A stretch of 32,988 bases of DNA from Eubacteriaceae bacterium (GTDB taxonomy: Bacteria > Bacillota > Clostridia > Lachnospirales > Lachnospiraceae): the NCBI GenBank assembly GCA_910574915.1, contig CAJTCR010000056.1:1-32988 (forward strand). Reading direction: 5' to 3'. The translations under genes were made by a program, and so were the position numbers. Position 1 is the stretch's first letter; each line of letters starts with the position of its first letter. Below are positions 14,182 to 22,650 of the stretch, piece after piece. A model generated the notes under the pieces. It worked only from the letters and a program-made list of their open reading frames with translations. It was not told the DNA's origin and searched no databases.

Positions 14182-15993
14182 TTAAAATTTACGGAACCGC
14201 TCATAACGCTCCTTTGCAAAATCCTCTCCGCTTTTTTCTGCCTGAGAGGACAGGTATTCTTTCAACTGGCTCTTCATATAGACAGAGATCGTATCTACCG
14301 TTACTTCATCGGCACCGCCATATTCCGGTATAATCTGTTCGACGACATGAAGGTCGTACAGATCCTGTGCCGTAATTTTCATAATACCAGCCGCTTCCTG
14401 TGCACGGCTGCTGTCTTTCCATAAAATCGACGCAAATCCTTCCGGTGACAGCACCGAATACGTCGCATGTTCCATCATCCATACCTGGTTGCCGACTGCA
14501 AGCGCAAGCGCGCCGCCGCTGCCGCCTTCCCCGACCATCATACAGATTACAGGCACTTTCAGGCCGGACATCTCGTACAGGTTTCTAGCGATTGCCTCTC
14601 CCTGCCCCAGTTCCTCTGCTTCCATGCCGCAAAAAGCACCGGAAGTATTGACAAACGTCACGACCGGGCGGTGGAATTTTTCTGCCTGCCGCATCAGCCT
14701 GAGCGCTTTGCGGTATCCTTCTGGAGAAGCCATGCCGAAATTATGCGCCTTACACTCCTCGATTGAAGTGCCTTTTTGAATGCCGATCACCGTAACCGGC
14801 TGGCCGTCCAGCAGCGCAATGCCGCCGATCACTGCCGGATCATCCCGAAACTGGCGGTCTCCGTGCAGCTCTATAAATCCGTCAAATACACGGCTGATAT
14901 AATCCGCCGCGGACGGACGCGTCACCTGGCGCGCCTCTTTTACCTTGTCCCAGACTTCCTTCGCCTGTGCCTTTTCCATATGCTCCCGGCAGCGTTCGTC
15001 CGGGACAACCGCAATGCTGCCTGCTTTGGTAAACGCATGAAAGCTTTGTGTGCTGTGATGGTATTTTAAAATCTGCGCCAGCGTCTGCTTTAGATGTTTA
15101 CGCTCTACGACCGCATCTACAAACCCATGTTCCAACTGAAACTCTGCACGCTGAAATCCTTCCGGCAGCTTTTCACCGATCGTCTGCTCAATCACCCTTG
15201 GCCCTGCAAAACCGATCAGCGCGCCAGGCTCTGCGAGGATCATATCGCCAAGCATCGCAAAGCTTGCGGTCACGCCGCCAGTCGTCGGGTCTGTCAGCAC
15301 TGGAATATACAAAAGCCCGGTATCGCTGTGTTTTTTCAGCGCTGCCGAAGTCTTTGCCATCTGCATCAAAGAAATAATGCCTTCCTGCATCCGCGCACCG
15401 CCGGAACAGCAAAATAAAATCACCGGAAGCCGCATAGATGTTGCCTTTTCAACCGCGCAGGCAATCTTTTCACCTACGACATGCCCCATACTGCCCATCA
15501 GGAAACGTGCGTCGCACACGCCTAACACAACTGGCTCGCCGTCGATCCTGGCATAGCCGACCGTCACGCCTTCTTTGAGCTTTGTCTTTTCCTGTATCTG
15601 CGCCAGCTTTTCTTCGTATCCCGGAAAATCCAGCGGGTTCGTCTCCTCGATATCCTCAAACCACGGTTCAAACGTGCCTGCATCCGCTACCATACGAATG
15701 CGGTTTTTCGTACGGATACGGAAATAGTAGCCGCATTCCTTACATACGTACTTATTTGCCACCGTCTCCGCTTTGGATATTTTGGCGCCGCATTTTTTGC
15801 ATTCAAATACATCCTGTTTTGGCTGCTCCTGTGTACCTTGAACCGCTTCCTGCGTGTCGCTATGCTGCTGTTTGTCTTTTTGAAAACGGTCTTTTAAAAA
15901 CCAGTCTTTGGATGGCTTTTCATTCTCGCTTTCCTGGCTAAACTGCGGTATATTTCTGTTTTTCAGTAAATGATACTTTTTATTGATCCACAT
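14182..15993 (-). CDS. accDA: Acetyl-CoA carboxylase carboxyltransferase, fused beta and alpha subunits
   Basis: A 603-residue fusion of AccD (about 60-310) and AccA (about 320-600). It moves the carboxyl group from carboxybiotin to acetyl-CoA, giving malonyl-CoA. The zinc ribbon of AccD is complete: Cys65, Cys68, Cys84, Cys87. The AccD crotonase-fold motif is SGGARMQEG; the AccA half has FVNTSGAFCGMEAEE and GEGGSGGALALAVGN. The first 60 residues are a polar, Gln/Lys/Glu-rich extension that is not conserved in AccD. Fused carboxyltransferases are known in some Clostridia. The gene starts 2 nt after the fabZ stop. The partners AccB and AccC are not in the window. Confidence 0.95.
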   Translation of the reverse strand: MWINKKYHLLKNRNIPQFSQESENEKPSKDWFLKDRFQKDKQQHSDTQEAVQGTQEQPKQDVFECKKCGAKISKAETVANKYVCKECGYYFRIRTKNRIRMVADAGTFEPWFEDIEETNPLDFPGYEEKLAQIQEKTKLKEGVTVGYARIDGEPVVLGVCDARFLMGSMGHVVGEKIACAVEKATSMRLPVILFCCSGGARMQEGIISLMQMAKTSAALKKHSDTGLLYIPVLTDPTTGGVTASFAMLGDMILAEPGALIGFAGPRVIEQTIGEKLPEGFQRAEFQLEHGFVDAVVERKHLKQTLAQILKYHHSTQSFHAFTKAGSIAVVPDERCREHMEKAQAKEVWDKVKEARQVTRPSAADYISRVFDGFIELHGDRQFRDDPAVIGGIALLDGQPVTVIGIQKGTSIEECKAHNFGMASPEGYRKALRLMRQAEKFHRPVVTFVNTSGAFCGMEAEELGQGEAIARNLYEMSGLKVPVICMMVGEGGSGGALALAVGNQVWMMEHATYSVLSPEGFASILWKDSSRAQEAAGIMKITAQDLYDLHVVEQIIPEYGGADEVTVDTISVYMKSQLKEYLSSQAEKSGEDFAKERYERFRKF

Positions 15994-15995
15994 CT

Positions 15996-16436
15996 TTAAT
16001 CCGCCTCGCTTCCTATGGCAAACATAATCTCCGCAGACGCCGCTGTTTTCCCGTCTACATAAGCTGTGCCTTTTCCGATTCCAATCGGCCCTTTGACCTT
16101 TACGATCTCCACTTCCAGCTCCAGCACATCGCCCGGAACAACTTTTTTCTTAAATTTCGCAGACTGGATGCCTGCAAAATATGCCGTCTTTCCTTTCATC
16201 TCCGGCTGCGACAGCATTGCCACCGCGCCTGCCTGCGCCATTGCCTCAACGATCAAGACGCCCGGCATCACCGGCTCTTTTGGAAAATGCCCGGCAAAAT
16301 ACGGTTCGTTATAAGTAACGCACTTTCTCGCACGCGCACGCCTGCCCGGTTCCAGCTCTTCGATCGTATCCAGCAGCATAAACGGCTGCCGGTGCGGAAT
16401 AATCTCCATAATCTGTGATGCATTTAGCAGAGACAT
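15996..16436 (-). CDS. fabZ: 3-hydroxyacyl-ACP dehydratase
   Basis: A 146-residue hot-dog-fold enzyme that removes water from 3-hydroxyacyl-ACP. The catalytic pair is His50 in FAGHFPKEPVMPG and Glu64 in VEAMAQ. The start at 16436 (MSLLNASQIMEIIPHRQPF) has AGGAGG 8 nt upstream and matches family length; longer in-frame starts would run into fabF. It lies 19 nt after fabF. In related clusters accB sits between these two genes and is missing here. Confidence 0.96.
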   Translation of the reverse strand: MSLLNASQIMEIIPHRQPFMLLDTIEELEPGRRARARKCVTYNEPYFAGHFPKEPVMPGVLIVEAMAQAGAVAMLSQPEMKGKTAYFAGIQSAKFKKKVVPGDVLELEVEIVKVKGPIGIGKGTAYVDGKTAASAEIMFAIGSEAD

Positions 16437-16455
16437 CTTTTTTCCTCCTGATCTT

Positions 16456-17691
16456 TTACCCTTCATACTTTGATACTGCCAGCGTTGCGTTATGCCCGCC
16501 AAATCCAAGCGAATTGGTCAGCGCATGGCGGATCTCTTCTTCATAAGGCTGCTTGCAGTAATCAAGGTCAATTCCTTCATCCGGCGTCGTATACCCTGCT
16601 GTCGCATGGATATAGCCTTCCTGGATCTCCTTGACACAGGTAACAAATTCCACCGCGCCTGCCGCTCCAAGCAAATGCCCGATCATAGATTTGGTAGAGT
16701 TGATGCGCAGATTCTGTGCATGGCTGCCAAAGGCAAGCTTGATCGCACGCGTCTCAAACAGGTCGTTGTGATGGGTCGCTGTCCCATGTGCATTAATATA
16801 GGTAACATCCTGCGGACGAATGCCTGCGTCCTGCATTGCGTTTGTCATCGCTTTTGCGGCTCCGCCGCCGTCCTCTGCCGGAGACGTGATATGGTACGCG
16901 TCCGAAGAGCATCCGTATCCGGTCAGCTCGGCATAGATTTTTGCCCCGCGCTTTTTCGCGTGCTCTAGCTCTTCCAATATCACGATGCCTGCTCCTTCTC
17001 CCATTACAAAGCCGCTGCGGTCTTTGTCGAACGGAAGGGAACAGCGTGTTGGGTCATCCTGTGTCGACAGTGCCGTCAACGCGGTAAATCCTGCGATTCC
17101 AATCGGTGTAACGCCTGCTTCACAGCCGCCTGCCACCATAACGTCCGCATCCCCATACTGGATCGTACGGAATGCTTCGCCGATGCTGTTTGTGCCGCTT
17201 GCGCACGCCGTTACGACATTCAGGCTCTTTCCTTTTAATCCATATGCAATCGACACGTTTCCTGCTGCCATATTCGAGATCATCATCGGCACAAACAGCG
17301 GATTGACTCTGGAAGGCCCTTTTTCCAGTATCTTTTTATATTCCCGCTCGATCGCCTGCAAGCTGCCGATCCCGGAACTGATGATACAGCCGACCCGGTA
17401 AGCATCTTCTTGTTCCATCGACAGCGCGGCATCCTCGATCGCTTCTTTGGAGGCTGCCATTGCATACTGGCTGAATAATTCCATCCGCTTTGCCGATTTG
17501 AAGTCCATATAGTTTTTCCCTTCAAATCCTTTGACTTCCGCGGCAAGACGGCATTTAAAGCCCGTCGTGTCAAAGCTGGTAATCGGTGCGAAACCAAGCT
17601 TGCGCTCCTTAATGGAATTCCAAAACTCATCCACATTTAATCCAATCGGTGTGACTGCACCCATTCCCGTTACTACTACTCTGCGTTTCAT
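16456..17691 (-). CDS. fabF: 3-oxoacyl-ACP synthase II
   Basis: A 411-residue KAS II that elongates acyl-ACP with malonyl-ACP. The catalytic residues fall at canonical places: Cys163 (TACASGTNS), His302 (NAHGTATHHND) and His339 (KSMIGHLLGAAG). The start at 17691 (MKRRVVVTGMGAVTPIG) has GGAAGGAG upstream; an earlier in-frame ATG would add seven poorly conserved residues. It follows fabG by 26 nt. Confidence 0.97.
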   Translation of the reverse strand: MKRRVVVTGMGAVTPIGLNVDEFWNSIKERKLGFAPITSFDTTGFKCRLAAEVKGFEGKNYMDFKSAKRMELFSQYAMAASKEAIEDAALSMEQEDAYRVGCIISSGIGSLQAIEREYKKILEKGPSRVNPLFVPMMISNMAAGNVSIAYGLKGKSLNVVTACASGTNSIGEAFRTIQYGDADVMVAGGCEAGVTPIGIAGFTALTALSTQDDPTRCSLPFDKDRSGFVMGEGAGIVILEELEHAKKRGAKIYAELTGYGCSSDAYHITSPAEDGGGAAKAMTNAMQDAGIRPQDVTYINAHGTATHHNDLFETRAIKLAFGSHAQNLRINSTKSMIGHLLGAAGAVEFVTCVKEIQEGYIHATAGYTTPDEGIDLDYCKQPYEEEIRHALTNSLGFGGHNATLAVSKYEG

Positions 17692-17717
17692 TCTTCGCTC
17701 CTTCCTGCACAAACGGC

Positions 17718-18458
17718 TTACATCGCCATCCCGCCGTCCACATGCAGCACCTGGCCTGTCATATAGTCTGACTGCCCGGATGCCAAAAACAGCACTACAC
17801 TTGCAATTTCCTCCGGTGAAGCCGCTCGCCCAAGCGGAATCTGCCCTAACATCTGTTCTCTGACCTGATCGGACAATACGCTTGTCATATCCGTCTGGAC
17901 ATACCCCGGCGCAACTGCATTTACGCAGATCCCACGGGAAGCAAGCTCTCTTGCCGCACTTTTGGTAAGCCCGATTACGCCCGCCTTGGACGCGCTGTAG
18001 TTTGCCTGGCCGGCATTTCCTAATACACCAGATACGGACGTAAGGTTGATGATCTTTCCGCTGCGCTGCTTTAACATATATCTGGACGCATGGCGGATCG
18101 TATGAAACGTCCCCTTTAGATTAATGTCCATCACCTGGTCATAATCTTCCTCTGACATCTTCATCAGCAGCCCGTCTTTCGTAATCCCGGCATTATTGAC
18201 AAGGATATCCAGCCTGCCGCTTTTTTTCATAATATCGGCAACCATATCCTGGCACTGTTTAAAATCAGCGACATTGCACTGCACCGCTTCAGCGCTGCCG
18301 CCGCTGTCTTTGATTTCCATGACCGTCTCCTGCGCCGCTTGTTCAGAACCAAGATAATTTACGTATACATAAGCACCCTGCGCGGCAAGAAGCTTTGCGG
18401 TTGCACGCCCAATTCCCCTGCTTGCCCCGGTGACAAGCGCTATTTTATCGGTTAACAT
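17718..18458 (-). CDS. fabG: 3-oxoacyl-ACP reductase
   Basis: A 246-residue short-chain dehydrogenase that reduces 3-oxoacyl-ACP with NADPH. It has the cofactor loop TGASRGIG (10-17), NNAG (88-91) and the catalytic Ser141-Tyr154-Lys158 set (YSASK). Its start overlaps the end of fabD by 14 nt, so the two are probably translationally coupled. GGAGG lies inside the fabD end. Confidence 0.97.
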   Translation of the reverse strand: MLTDKIALVTGASRGIGRATAKLLAAQGAYVYVNYLGSEQAAQETVMEIKDSGGSAEAVQCNVADFKQCQDMVADIMKKSGRLDILVNNAGITKDGLLMKMSEEDYDQVMDINLKGTFHTIRHASRYMLKQRSGKIINLTSVSGVLGNAGQANYSASKAGVIGLTKSAARELASRGICVNAVAPGYVQTDMTSVLSDQVREQMLGQIPLGRAASPEEIASVVLFLASGQSDYMTGQVLHVDGGMAM

Positions 18459-19359
18459 ATGCTTCCAAATCCTCCGGTTTTTCTATATGAAAGACGGCTA
18501 CGTCGCGGTTGATCTTTTTCATAAATCCACTGAGCGTATGCCCTGGCCCGATTTCTACAAACTCATCCGCGCCAGCCTCTATTAAGCGCTCAATGCTCTG
18601 CTGCCAGCGTACCGATGACGACACCTGTTTGACAAGCAGGCGCTTGATCTGCTCCTCGTCCCTGACAAAATCCGCCGTTACATTCGTTACATACGGAACG
18701 GCAATGCCGCGCATAGTCACGTTTTCAAATTCCTTTGCGAGCTTTTCCCCGGCAGGCACAAGCATTTCAGAATGGAACGGCCCGCTGACCTTTAACGGCA
18801 TAATGCGCTTTGCCCCTGCTTCCTTTAAGGCTTGCCCCGCCTGTTCCACTGCCGCCTGCTCTCCGGTAATGACAATCTGTCCCGGGCAATTATAATTCGC
18901 TACCGATACGATTCCTTCGGTCTGGGCGCACACTTTTTCGATTGTCTGCGCGTCCAGTCCAAGCACCGCTGCCATTGCACCGCCTGTCGGCACCGCTTCC
19001 TGCATATAGATGCCGCGCTTTCTGACAATACGGAAGGCGTCTGCCGGGTCAAGCGCTTTTGACACGATCAGCGCGCCGTATTCCCCAAGGCTTAATCCTG
19101 CCGCATAATCCGGCTTTAGCCCCCGTTCTTCCATAGCCATATAAATCGCCGCTTCCACGGTCAGCATGGCAATCTGCGTATACTCGGTAATGTTAAGCTG
19201 CTCGTTTTCTTCAAAGCAAAGTGCCGCAAGATCCAGCCCGGTCACGCCACAGGCAAGGTCAAATACCGCCTTACAGACGTCAAACTGGTCATAAAACTCT
19301 TTTCCCATTCCTATGTATTGTGCTCCCTGTCCCGGAAACATATAGACTGTCTTTCCCAT
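18445..19359 (-). CDS. fabD: Malonyl-CoA:ACP transacylase
   Basis: A 304-residue enzyme that loads malonate onto ACP. Motifs are FPGQGAQYIGMG at the start, the nucleophile Ser90 in GLSLGEY, and His196 in SGPFHSEML. Length and order match Firmicutes FabD. It lies 33 nt after fabK with an AAAGGA ribosome site. Confidence 0.97.
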   Translation of the reverse strand: MGKTVYMFPGQGAQYIGMGKEFYDQFDVCKAVFDLACGVTGLDLAALCFEENEQLNITEYTQIAMLTVEAAIYMAMEERGLKPDYAAGLSLGEYGALIVSKALDPADAFRIVRKRGIYMQEAVPTGGAMAAVLGLDAQTIEKVCAQTEGIVSVANYNCPGQIVITGEQAAVEQAGQALKEAGAKRIMPLKVSGPFHSEMLVPAGEKLAKEFENVTMRGIAVPYVTNVTADFVRDEEQIKRLLVKQVSSSVRWQQSIERLIEAGADEFVEIGPGHTLSGFMKKINRDVAVFHIEKPEDLEAYVNR

Positions 19360-19392
19360 CGTCAGATGTCCTTTCTATCTTCCATTACGCCG

Positions 19393-20316
19393 TCAAAGCT
19401 TTAACAGCTTTTCAGCCTGCCCTGTGATTTCTTCTATGATTTCCTTACACGTATTTTCCTGTCGGATCAGCCCCGCGATCTGTCCTGCCATCAGGCTGCC
19501 GCCTTTGACATCGCCGTCCATAACCGCCTTGCGCAGTGAACCAAGCGTCAGTACTTCTAACTCTTCTAACGAGGCGCCCTCTTTTTCCATTTTCAGGTAA
19601 TCGCGGCTCATCTGGTTGCGCAGCACACGGATCGGATGCCCGGTCGAACGCCCGGTGACTTCCGAGTCAATATCCTTTGCCTTAATAATACGCTCTTTAT
19701 AGTTTGCATGTACGATCGATTCTTTTGCCGCTACAAACCGGGTGCCCATCTGCACCGCTTCGGCACCAAGCATCATCGCCGCCGCAAATCCTCTTGCGTC
19801 CGCAATGCCTCCTGCCGCAATGACCGGGATTGTAACCGCATCCACAACCTGCGGCACAAGCACCATCGTCGTCTGCTCGCCGATATGACCACCGGACTCC
19901 ATCCCTTCGGCAACGACCGCGTCCGCACCCGCACGCTCCATCATCTTTGCCATCGCAACGCTTGCGACTACCGGGATGACCTTAACACCCGCTTCCTTCC
20001 ACATCGGAAGGAACTTCGCCGGATTGCCGGCGCCTGTCGTAACGACCGAAACTCCTTCTTCGATCACGATCTGCGCCACTTTAGGTGCATTCGGGTTCAT
20101 CAGCATCACATTTACGCCAAACGGCTGATCTGTCAGTTTTTTCGCTTCCTGTATCTGCTCACGCACGACCTCAGGCGGCGCGCTCGCCGCGCCGATAATG
20201 CCAAGCCCTCCGGCATTGGATACGGCTGCCGCTAAATGATACTCCGCCACCCATGCCATGCCGCCCTGAATAATCGGATGCTGGATTCCCAACAATTCTG
20301 TAATTCTAGTTTTCAT
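19393..20316 (-). CDS. fabK: Enoyl-ACP reductase II (FMN-dependent)
   Basis: A 307-residue flavoprotein of the FabK/nitronate-monooxygenase family that carries out the last reduction of each elongation cycle. Marks are IQGGMAWVAEYHLAAAVSNA, GGLGIIGA, and the FMN-binding part IPVIAAGGIADARG with AVQMGTRFVA. Its place directly after acpP in a fab operon separates it from related nitronate monooxygenases. No fabI is visible, so this is probably the main enoyl reductase; FabK enzymes are not inhibited by triclosan. Confidence 0.95.
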   Translation of the reverse strand: MKTRITELLGIQHPIIQGGMAWVAEYHLAAAVSNAGGLGIIGAASAPPEVVREQIQEAKKLTDQPFGVNVMLMNPNAPKVAQIVIEEGVSVVTTGAGNPAKFLPMWKEAGVKVIPVVASVAMAKMMERAGADAVVAEGMESGGHIGEQTTMVLVPQVVDAVTIPVIAAGGIADARGFAAAMMLGAEAVQMGTRFVAAKESIVHANYKERIIKAKDIDSEVTGRSTGHPIRVLRNQMSRDYLKMEKEGASLEELEVLTLGSLRKAVMDGDVKGGSLMAGQIAGLIRQENTCKEIIEEITGQAEKLLKL

Positions 20317-20338
20317 TTTATTTCCGTCCTGTTTCGCC

Positions 20339-20569
20339 TTAATCTGTCACGTCATGCGCTTTTAAATAATTGACGACATCGCCGACCGTAGTCACATTTT
20401 CCAGGTCTTCCGAAGGAATCTCCACGCCAAACTCTTCTTCCAGCGCCATAACCAGCTCAAAAATATCCAGGGAATCCGCACCCAGGTCATCTTTAAAGGA
20501 AGTTGCTTCCGTAATTTCCAGATCTGTGTTTAACTGCTCTTTTACGATTTCTGCGATTTTTTCCAACAT
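20339..20569 (-). CDS. acpP: Acyl carrier protein
   Basis: A 76-residue acidic carrier protein. The phosphopantetheine Ser is Ser33 in LGADSLDIFELV. The start at 20569 (MLEKIAEIVKEQ) has AAGGAG upstream and gives normal ACP length; a longer in-frame start would add a basic nine-residue extension not found in ACP. It is the first gene of the operon, just behind the FabT boxes. Confidence 0.97.
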   Translation of the reverse strand: MLEKIAEIVKEQLNTDLEITEATSFKDDLGADSLDIFELVMALEEEFGVEIPSEDLENVTTVGDVVNYLKAHDVTD

Positions 20570-20631
20570 GATTTTACGTCTCCTTTTTGTTTCCATAATT
20601 CGTTTTGTTTTCTTGCTTTTCAGATATGTTT

Positions 20632-20679
20632 ATTTGATTGTCAAATTATTTGAAAGTCAAATTGTTTGACTCTCAAAGT
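20632..20679. promoter_or_regulatory. Three contiguous FabT-type operator boxes
   Basis: Three 16-bp palindromic boxes abut without a gap: ATTTGATTGTCAAATT (20632-20647), ATTTGAAAGTCAAATT (20648-20663) and GTTTGACTCTCAAAGT (20664-20679). Each is TTTGA-N4-TCAAA or close to it, as in the known FabT site of streptococci. They begin directly downstream of the -10 element and cover about +1 to +45 of the acpP transcript, so a bound repressor would block start and early elongation. FabT is encoded at the other end of this operon, so the loop would be autogenous. Confidence 0.88.
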
Positions 20680-20708
20680 ATCATAGTACGGGTGGAAAGA
20701 TTTGTCAA
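20680..20708 (-). promoter_or_regulatory. Promoter of the fatty-acid operon
   Basis: TTGACA (20708-20703) and TATGAT (20685-20680) are 17 bp apart on the minus strand. The expected start of transcription falls in the outermost FabT box. Confidence 0.88.
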
Positions 20709-20722
20709 TACGGTTTTTCAAA

Positions 20723-21055
20723 TCAGCCACAATCATCTTTATCCTGCTTCTTAGTCCAAAAACCTGGAACATGATATTTTTTCTTCAAGTAAATGATATA
20801 TAAAATAGGAATAGCATAGGGAATCCCAAAATATATAAAAGCTGATCTAAAGCCCAGCTTTATCCCATATATCGTTTCAAATACAAAGATATACACAGCA
20901 ACTGCCGAACATAAGAAAAAGGCGCCTCCCCGCCTGTGGCGATACTTTTTGCGGATATCGGCGCTTAAACAATCAATATCATTATTCTTAAATAGCGGTT
21001 TTGCGTCCATAAAGTCACGTATACCCAATATAAAGAAAAATAACACCCAGTACAT
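20723..21055 (-). CDS. Small membrane protein of unknown function
   Basis: A 110-residue protein with three hydrophobic stretches (about 1-12, 43-64 and 70-92) and charged linkers; the C-terminus (KKQDKDDCG) is polar. The start has a strong GGGAGG site 6 nt upstream. It ends only 15 nt before the fab promoter, is on the same strand, and has no visible terminator, so some read-through into the fab operon is possible. No family was recognised. Confidence 0.6.
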   Translation of the reverse strand: MYWVLFFFILGIRDFMDAKPLFKNNDIDCLSADIRKKYRHRRGGAFFLCSAVAVYIFVFETIYGIKLGFRSAFIYFGIPYAIPILYIIYLKKKYHVPGFWTKKQDKDDCG

Positions 21056-21251
21056 ATTTATCCCTCCCTCAATGCTGCCACAAGTAATTTAGGATTTGAC
21101 ATTTCCCATCGTTACAGTGCCTGCTACATTTATCTAATCACTTGCTTTCTATTTTTTACAATTTTATTTCTAATTTTTTATATTTGCACATTTTTTAACA
21201 TTTATAATTTTATCAAACCGTATATTTTACCAAAAAGCTTTTTTCTTTGGT

Positions 21252-21280
21252 TTGACAGTATGCAGTTTGTCCATTATAAT
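21252..21280 (+). promoter_or_regulatory. Promoter of the lacI-type regulator
   Basis: TTGACA (21252-21257) and TATAAT (21275-21280) with a 17-bp spacer form a consensus promoter about 55 nt before the start codon. The rest of 21056-21338 is AT-rich with nothing else recognisable. Confidence 0.85.
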
Positions 21281-21338
21281 AAAAACAATGTAACATATAC
21301 TGTCACATAAAAAATGAACGAAAAGAAAGTGAGATACC

Positions 21339-22415
21339 ATGGCCGAACGAATTACCATACAAGATATCGCAGATGCACTTGGCCTTTCACGGAATACAGT
21401 GTCCAAAGCCATCAATAATACCGGAATCCTTGCTGACGCTACGAGGGAAAAGGTCTTAAAGAAAGCCATCGAAATGGGCTATAAACAATTTTCTTATGTA
21501 AACATTCCAGGCATAGGAATACCCGGTGCAGATCCAGTCTGCACACTGTCATTGAAAAAAAACGAAATTGCCCTGCTTACTGCCAATTTTATCAACAATT
21601 CACATTTTGCGTCCACCATGCTCGATAATTTCCAGCGCGGGATTTCCGATTCCGGCTATACCTTTACCATGCACCGCATCCAAGAAAATGAGATCCGAAA
21701 TCTGCATCTGCCAAATTCCTATAATACAGAAAAGACTGCCGGCATCATCTGCGTGGAAATGTTTAACCCAAAATACTGTTCCATGCTCTGCGAACTGGGC
21801 ACCCCGCTCCTTTTCGTAGATTCTCCCGCATCCGGTCTTGGAGAACCGTTAAAGGCTGATGTGCTCAGTATGGATAACCAGTCCAATATCCATGTCTTTG
21901 TCCATGAAATGGCAAGACGCGGAAAAAAAAGAATCGGTTATATCGGAAACTGTATGCACTGTCAGTCATTTTTTGAACGCTTTTTAGGATATCGGAATGC
22001 CATGTATCTGTGTGGGCTTTCCTGTCTGGAAGAATACTGCATCACAGGCCCTGCAGGCGCCTGCGAATATCCTTCCCAAAAAGAATACAGGAAATATCTC
22101 AGGGAACGTATACAAAGCCTGGATTCTCTTCCTGATGTCTTTATCTGCGCCAATGACTTTGTTGCCATAGACGCGCTGCTCACATTTAAAGAGCTTGGCA
22201 TCTGCGTTCCGAAAGATGTATGGATGTGCGGCTTTGATGATTCCCAGGAGTCAAGGATTACCTCACCGACTCTGACTACCATACATATCCACAGCCAGAT
22301 TATGGGATTTTCAGCGGTCCATTTACTATTATCCAGAATCAAGGACCCTTCTATGAACTACCGCAGGGTCTATACGGAAACAAGCCTGATCTACAGGGAG
22401 TCGACGGAAGATTAA
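21339..22415 (+). CDS. LacI-family transcription regulator
   Basis: A 358-residue regulator. The helix-turn-helix is at residues 5-30 (ITIQDIADALGLSRNTVSKAINN) and the hinge follows. The periplasmic-binding-protein-like effector domain runs from about 75 to the end, with the usual VFICANDFVAIDAL and WMCGFDDSQESRITSPTLTTI blocks. The sequence after the hinge (YVNIPGIGIPGADPV) is unusual. It converges on the GH32 gene and is the only regulator beside the fructosidase and ABC genes, so it probably represses them in the absence of their sugar. That is inference. The ribosome site is weak (AAGTGAG). Confidence 0.9.
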   Translation: MAERITIQDIADALGLSRNTVSKAINNTGILADATREKVLKKAIEMGYKQFSYVNIPGIGIPGADPVCTLSLKKNEIALLTANFINNSHFASTMLDNFQRGISDSGYTFTMHRIQENEIRNLHLPNSYNTEKTAGIICVEMFNPKYCSMLCELGTPLLFVDSPASGLGEPLKADVLSMDNQSNIHVFVHEMARRGKKRIGYIGNCMHCQSFFERFLGYRNAMYLCGLSCLEEYCITGPAGACEYPSQKEYRKYLRERIQSLDSLPDVFICANDFVAIDALLTFKELGICVPKDVWMCGFDDSQESRITSPTLTTIHIHSQIMGFSAVHLLLSRIKDPSMNYRRVYTETSLIYRESTED

Positions 22416-22498
22416 CTTTGATCAGAACGCCCCTTCCTGAACCGTTGCGCACAATCACTCTGCACCAGACTGCAAAAGTAACTGCAATAAGTTATACA

Positions 22499-22531
22499 AA
22501 CCGGGCATCGCAAGAACTGCAGTGCCCGGTT
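22499..22531 (+). terminator. Terminator after the lacI-type gene
   Basis: AACCGGGCA pairs with TGCCCGGTT (9 bp) around a 15-nt loop, then TTC. It lies 84 nt after the stop codon between convergent genes. Confidence 0.65.
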
Positions 22532-22650
22532 TTCAGGATGTGATTCAGGAACCAGCGTATCCCGGATTTCTGCAAATGTAGTCCTTCCATAACCATAGGT
22601 AACCCAATGCCCTCCAGCTCCTAGATTACAAAGCTTGTTCGGTTCTATGA

